Part shown: in pieces, positions 5,280-5,857 of the stretch | Position numbering within the stretch: the first letter of the stretch is position 1 | Layout of the letters: each line of letters starts with the position of its first letter | Source of the DNA: Phycisphaerae bacterium | GTDB lineage: Bacteria; Planctomycetota; Phycisphaerae; Sedimentisphaerales; UBA12454 | Assembly (NCBI GenBank): GCA_028712345.1 | Contig: JAQTQF010000123.1 | Span: 1-5,857, forward strand | Length of the DNA: 5,857 nt | Reading direction: 5' to 3' | Translations under genes and position numbers: made by a program | Notes under the pieces: generated by a model | Told to the model about the DNA's origin: nothing | Database searches by the model: none | The model's input: only the letters and a program-made list of their open reading frames with translations

Positions 5280-5332
5280 AATTCAAAAATCTAATTTACA
5301 AAGGCTCAAAACAGTTTTGAAAATTTGAATTT
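5279..5332. other. Nested inverted repeats in the ABC-GNAT gap
   Basis: AAATTCAAA (5279-5287) pairs with TTTGAATTT (5324-5332), and inside it TCAAAA (5306-5311) pairs with TTTTGA (5315-5320) around CAG. With the flanking arrays the whole gap could fold as one long A/U-rich hairpin between the two genes. There is no G/C stem with a T-run, so a classical terminator is not supported. Confidence 0.45.
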
Positions 5333-5348
5333 TGATAATTTGGTATTG

Positions 5349-5376
5349 TTTAGAATTTAGATATTAGAATTTAGGA
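5349..5376. repeat. Heptamer array TTTAGAA-type x4 supplying the GNAT ribosome binding site
   Basis: Four 7-bp units (TTTAGAA, TTTAGAT, ATTAGAA, TTTAGGA). The last contains AGGA (5373-5376), which lies 6 nt before ATG 5383 and is the only Shine-Dalgarno-like sequence for that gene. Confidence 0.9.
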
Positions 5377-5382
5377 TTTCTT

Positions 5383-5857
5383 ATGCAGTGTACAATTAAA
5401 AAATATCTGAAAATCGTACCCGGCACAATTGCCGATTACAAGCCTCTTGCGAGGTTTCATTATCGGGACAGCCGAACAGGACCCGTGGCGGCGGTTTATA
5501 AAATTATCGATACTCATCCAATGCGAAGTCAAACCGCTCCGCTCGTCGGCGTTATTATTTATTCGATGCCCGTCTATGCCGTCCAGCTTCGCAACATTGC
5601 GACAGGGGGCTTGTTCACAAAGTTAGGCTCAGGTTCAACGGCAATGCAGCTCGTCAATAACAATGTTCGCACAATAGCCCGTGTTGTCATTGAGCCGCGA
5701 TACAGGGGTCTTGGCCTTGCTCACCGGCTGATTGAAGAAACTATGCCTCTGCTGAATATGGCTTATATCGAGGCACTGGCGGTGATGGGTAAGGTCAATC
5801 CTTTTTTTGAAAGGGCAGGGATGATGAAGTTTGCCGGCACCGAGCCAGATCGGAAGA
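5383..5857 (+). CDS. GNAT-family acetyltransferase, C-terminus cut by window end
   Basis: 158 codons to the window edge with no stop. The acetyl-CoA binding motif A is clear: VARVVIEP-type strand (IARVVIEP, 98-105), then RYRGLG (106-111, fitting R/Q-x-x-G-x-G/A), then helix LAHRLIEETMPLL. It continues with YIEALAVMGKVNPFFERAGM (128-147), a typical motif B region where NPFFERAGM marks the end of the fold. The N-terminal half (residues 1-97) includes ARFHYRDSRTGPVAAVY and LVGVIIYSMP. GNAT enzymes move acetyl groups from acetyl-CoA to amines; the substrate here is unknown. It resembles the acetyltransferase part of COG2401 proteins, whose ATPase part is the gene before it, so the two products probably work together. 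The last three or four residues lie in probable adapter sequence and should be ignored. The start has AGGA 6 nt upstream. Confidence 0.85.
   Translation, partial: MQCTIKKYLKIVPGTIADYKPLARFHYRDSRTGPVAAVYKIIDTHPMRSQTAPLVGVIIYSMPVYAVQLRNIATGGLFTKLGSGSTAMQLVNNNVRTIARVVIEPRYRGLGLAHRLIEETMPLLNMAYIEALAVMGKVNPFFERAGMMKFAGTEPDRK
5847..5857. other. Probable Illumina adapter remnant at contig end
   Basis: The final 11 bases, AGATCGGAAGA, are identical to the first 11 bases of the standard TruSeq adapter, which continues GC. An exact match placed at the very end of the sequence is unlikely by chance and fits untrimmed adapter read-through. Confidence 0.75.

Noticed and set aside
5306..5320. Transcription terminator between the ABC and GNAT genes
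   Set aside because: The stem is short and A/T-only apart from two C-G pairs, and it is not followed by a T-run.

Overview
The window looks like a contig from a planctomycete, probably of the Phycisphaerae/Sedimentisphaerales type. Three things point there: a prepilin-like protein with a KAFTLLE cleavage motif, a secreted protein ending in dockerin/EF-hand-like repeats of the 'ADFDKN..VDxxDLAxFxxQW' kind, and several short arrays of 7-bp repeats. This is inferred from protein style only; there is no rRNA or tRNA gene to confirm it.

Left half (1-3200), minus strand. Four genes read leftwards and look like one transcription unit: a short ResB/Ccs1-like protein (GTG start, 3148), CcsA (ATGA overlap with resB), a secreted dockerin-repeat protein (starts inside the end of ccsA) and a prepilin-like protein cut off by the window start. 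ResB and CcsA form the System II cytochrome c haem-attachment machine. The two downstream genes encode exported proteins with no evident link to cytochromes. A TATAAT box sits about 20 bp upstream of resB.

Middle (about 3178-4195). About 1 kb without a credible gene lies between the divergent transcription units. It is crowded with repeats: an imperfect ~25-bp inverted pair bracketing 395 bp, a two-hairpin TGTCAT/ATGACA repeat, an octamer array, a long TGTCA/TGACA hairpin followed by decaying ~25-bp tandem copies, and a heptamer array. The promoter of the rightward genes follows, with a TTTGATAAA direct repeat spaced 20 bp.

Right half (4196-5857), plus strand. A small protein with two helix-turn-helix segments is followed by an ABC-type ATPase and a GNAT acetyltransferase, the last cut by the window end. 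The ATPase and acetyltransferase resemble the two halves of the protein catalogued as COG2401 (ABC-type ATPase fused to a predicted acetyltransferase), a family of unknown function. Here they are separate genes, and the 113-bp gap is bounded by two inverted heptamer arrays. One array contains the ATPase stop codon and the other supplies the acetyltransferase ribosome binding site. This three-gene cassette is the best candidate for an undescribed system.

The last 11 bases equal the start of the Illumina TruSeq adapter, so the final residues of the acetyltransferase fragment should not be trusted.
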